In this document: positions 33,124 to 34,532 of the stretch, piece after piece
Position numbering within the stretch: position 1 is the stretch's first letter
Layout: each line of letters opens with the position of its first letter
Source of the DNA: Gammaproteobacteria bacterium
Lineage (GTDB): Bacteria > Pseudomonadota > Gammaproteobacteria > Xanthomonadales > Rhodanobacteraceae
Assembly (NCBI GenBank): GCA_021325195.1
Contig: JAJPHQ010000057.1
Coordinates: 1 to 34,532, forward strand
Direction: 5' to 3'
Length of the DNA: 34,532 bases
Notes under the pieces: generated by a model
The model's input: only the letters and a program-made list of their open reading frames with translations
Databases searched by the model: none
Told to the model about the DNA's origin: nothing
Translations under genes and position numbers: made by a program

Positions 33124-33554
33124 GCTGTTGGTTCCGGGATGGGTTCTTTGCGTTGTTATTGCCGAGGCATGTGGCTGGCCGGAAAGGCACGACGTGCCGT
33201 CTTGATTGCAGTCAATCCGGGTCCGGTCGCGATGGCGCCGTCAGGATTCTTTCACTGAGCTTTCCGATGGGCGTGATGGCCGTGTTTTCATGTGGCCTCC
33301 GAAGATACAACGAAATATTTCGTATGTCTAAAACCTCATTGCAGCAACACGCGCCAGTCAGCCTAATCGACGTCGGCGCGCCGCCATAGATCCACTTTCT
33401 CGATGGATCGGATAGCCACTTCCGCGATGGCTGCAAACGCGACACGCAGAATGCGCATGCCGGGCTCGCAGGGCGGACCTGCCCGTCACGCGTCGGCGAT
33501 TGACGCGCGACAAGGGGACCGCCGATGCGCGAAATCCATTTCTCCGCGGCCTGC
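33124..33554. other. Intergenic region between racemase and AraC genes (431 bases)
   Basis: I see no convincing gene. Short open frames occur on both strands without ribosome sites. The stretch holds three inverted repeats: GGCACG-A-CGTGCC at 33186-33198, GATTG-CAGT-CAATC at 33204-33217, and the AT-rich 14-base palindrome at 33310-33323. The region should carry the promoter of the AraC gene. Confidence 0.5.
33310..33323. promoter_or_regulatory. Perfect 14-base AT-rich palindrome, putative operator
   Basis: ACGAAATATTTCGT reads the same on both strands and lies in an AT-rich island of otherwise GC-rich DNA, about 190 bases upstream of the AraC start. The flanks AGATACA and ATGTCT extend the symmetry imperfectly. 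It has the look of a dimeric repressor site. The regulator is unknown. Confidence 0.5.
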
Positions 33555-34442
33555 TCATGACTGGTCTCGGTCTCCGGGCAAGCGGCAGGTCGGCGCACCG
33601 GCGGTACACCAAACGGTTCCAAAGACAGGCGGTTCGGTGGTGCGCACGCCGGCTTGCGGTTGAAAGATCGCGCGCGTGGATGCACCCCAGGTGGATGCAT
33701 CCAGCGCGTGATCGAATGCCGCGCGGATGTGCAGGGCCGTGGAGTTGACGTAACGGATGCCGCCGGTCACGAACATGCCCGAGTGCGCGTGCCCGGGAAA
33801 TGCCTGCGGCAATTCGGTGCAGCCCAGGTACACCGCAGCCGCGCCGTGTTTCGGCCCCGGCTCGACGCCCGCGGCGACGGCATGGATGCGCGCGGCCGTC
33901 CCGTCGGGGTGGCCGCCCTGCAGCGCTTCGATCGTGTCCACGATGATCAGCCGGTCTTCGTCGCGGCGCGGCGCGGTGGCTTCGATGCCGTGCCGCGCGA
34001 ACGCTGTCCGGAACACCGCCGAGCGCATCACGGTGGCGGTGCCTAGGATCAACACGCGGCGCACACCCGCCTCTGCACAGGCCCTCGCCGCGATCTCGAC
34101 GATGTTCAGCACTGGGATGCCGATCCCGCGCGTGATTGCCTCAAAGCGGTGATGCGCTGTGTTGCTGGCGATCACCGCGAACCGGCAGCCGCCCTGTTGC
34201 AGGCGCTGCAGCGCGGCGCGATGGTACCGGTCGAACGCCGCCCACGACGTCTCGTCGCCATCCTTTCCGAGCAGTGACACCGCCGTCGCGACATCCAGCG
34301 ATTCGATCGCGATCTCGGGCATCGGAACGATGCCCGTGCGTTCCGCATCCGCGTGCGCAGACTGGGCGAGGCGACAGAGTCCCGCGTAGTAATCGACCGT
34401 GGAGGGCCACGCAAGGCCGCCGAGGATGCCGATCTTCTTCAT
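33555..34442 (-). CDS. Aspartate/glutamate racemase-family protein, with Ser at first catalytic position
   Basis: A 295-residue member of the Asp/Glu racemase superfamily. The N-terminus MKKIGILGGLAWPSTVDYYAGL is typical. Two-base racemases use two Cys, in CNTAH and GCTEL motifs. Here the first reads SNTAHH with Ser93, while the second is intact (GCTEL, Cys208). Related one-Cys enzymes are known to racemise only one direction of substrate or to act on other compounds, so the activity is uncertain. The usual fold ends about residue 248 (HIRAAFDHAL); some 47 extra residues rich in Pro, Thr and Cys follow and may come from a lost stop codon. AGGAGG precedes the ATG. It follows another gene end by 24 bases and is probably in an operon with it. 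Confidence 0.88.
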   Translation of the reverse strand: MKKIGILGGLAWPSTVDYYAGLCRLAQSAHADAERTGIVPMPEIAIESLDVATAVSLLGKDGDETSWAAFDRYHRAALQRLQQGGCRFAVIASNTAHHRFEAITRGIGIPVLNIVEIAARACAEAGVRRVLILGTATVMRSAVFRTAFARHGIEATAPRRDEDRLIIVDTIEALQGGHPDGTAARIHAVAAGVEPGPKHGAAAVYLGCTELPQAFPGHAHSGMFVTGGIRYVNSTALHIRAAFDHALDASTWGASTRAIFQPQAGVRTTEPPVFGTVWCTAGAPTCRLPGDRDQS

Positions 34443-34466
34443 CGCGCGCCCGCCTCCTGGCCGGAT

Positions 34467-34532
34467 TCATGCGGCGGCGGGTATGTCGAACGTGCCACCC
34501 ACCACCTCGATGAAGTTCCGCTCCTCCTTGAG
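34467..34532 (-). CDS. C-terminal fragment of an unidentified gene, cut by window edge
   Basis: The minus strand is open from base 34532 to a TGA at 34469-34467 and encodes 21 residues ending EVVGGTFDIPAAA. It lies 24 bases upstream of the racemase-family gene in the same direction, and the racemase ribosome site follows its stop, which supports a real gene end and an operon. The fragment is too short to name a family. Confidence 0.55.
   Translation of the reverse strand, partial: LKEERNFIEVVGGTFDIPAAA

Noticed and set aside
33403-33748. Overlapping plus-strand open frames between the AraC and racemase genes
   Set aside because: No ribosome sites and no recognisable domain; they overlap the racemase 3' end in antisense.

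Overview
The window is GC-rich, densely coded DNA from a gammaproteobacterium of the order Lysobacterales (Xanthomonadales), probably family Rhodanobacteraceae. The evidence is the backbone order kup - ruvB - ybgC - tolQ - tolR - tolA - tolB - pal - cpoB - queC - tRNA-Lys, the leaderless-looking starts of kup and ruvB (a -10 box 6 to 9 bases before ATG), and the large TonB-dependent receptor with a MocR and an AraC regulator. The family-level placement is inference. I see no rRNA, CRISPR array, insertion sequence, integrase or phage gene.

Region 1 (1-12346) is an accessory block lying between two same-direction copies of the potassium transporter gene kup. The first copy is cut by the left window edge. 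The block holds an APC-type amino acid permease, a divergent pair made of an ECF sigma factor (minus) and a membrane Ser/Thr kinase with a C-terminal helical-repeat sensor (plus), and then a one-direction run of exported proteins: two lipoproteins and four secreted proteins. Three of these share a small Cys-containing domain that resembles DUF3558. Two others share a C-terminal module built on the motif LNPQPLPP. A decayed fragment of one of the lipoprotein genes sits just before the second kup. This kinase/sigma plus exported-protein cluster is the best candidate here for an undescribed envelope system.

Region 2 (12347-21569) is conserved housekeeping DNA: kup, ruvB (Holliday junction branch migration), ybgC and the Tol-Pal envelope-constriction operon (tolQRAB, pal, cpoB), then queC (queuosine/7-deazaguanine biosynthesis) and tRNA-Lys(UUU). 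tolQ and tolR are unusually separated by 131 bases that hold a hairpin and a 39-codon open frame. No queE lies between cpoB and queC.

Region 3 (21570-27465) is a set of small metabolic and regulatory genes: a VTT/DedA-type membrane protein, a nucleoside/guanine deaminase-like enzyme, a DUF3224 protein, a secreted alpha/beta hydrolase, and a MocR/GabR-type regulator divergent from a polytopic membrane protein. The MocR intergenic region carries two exact 12-base direct repeats.

Region 4 (27466-34532, all minus strand) is a regulator-receptor-enzyme group: an AraC-type regulator, a TonB-dependent receptor closed by a strong intrinsic terminator, a TPR-sulfotransferase, and further upstream an Asp/Glu-racemase-family protein with Ser in place of the first catalytic Cys. 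The last gene touching the right edge is only a 21-codon C-terminal fragment.
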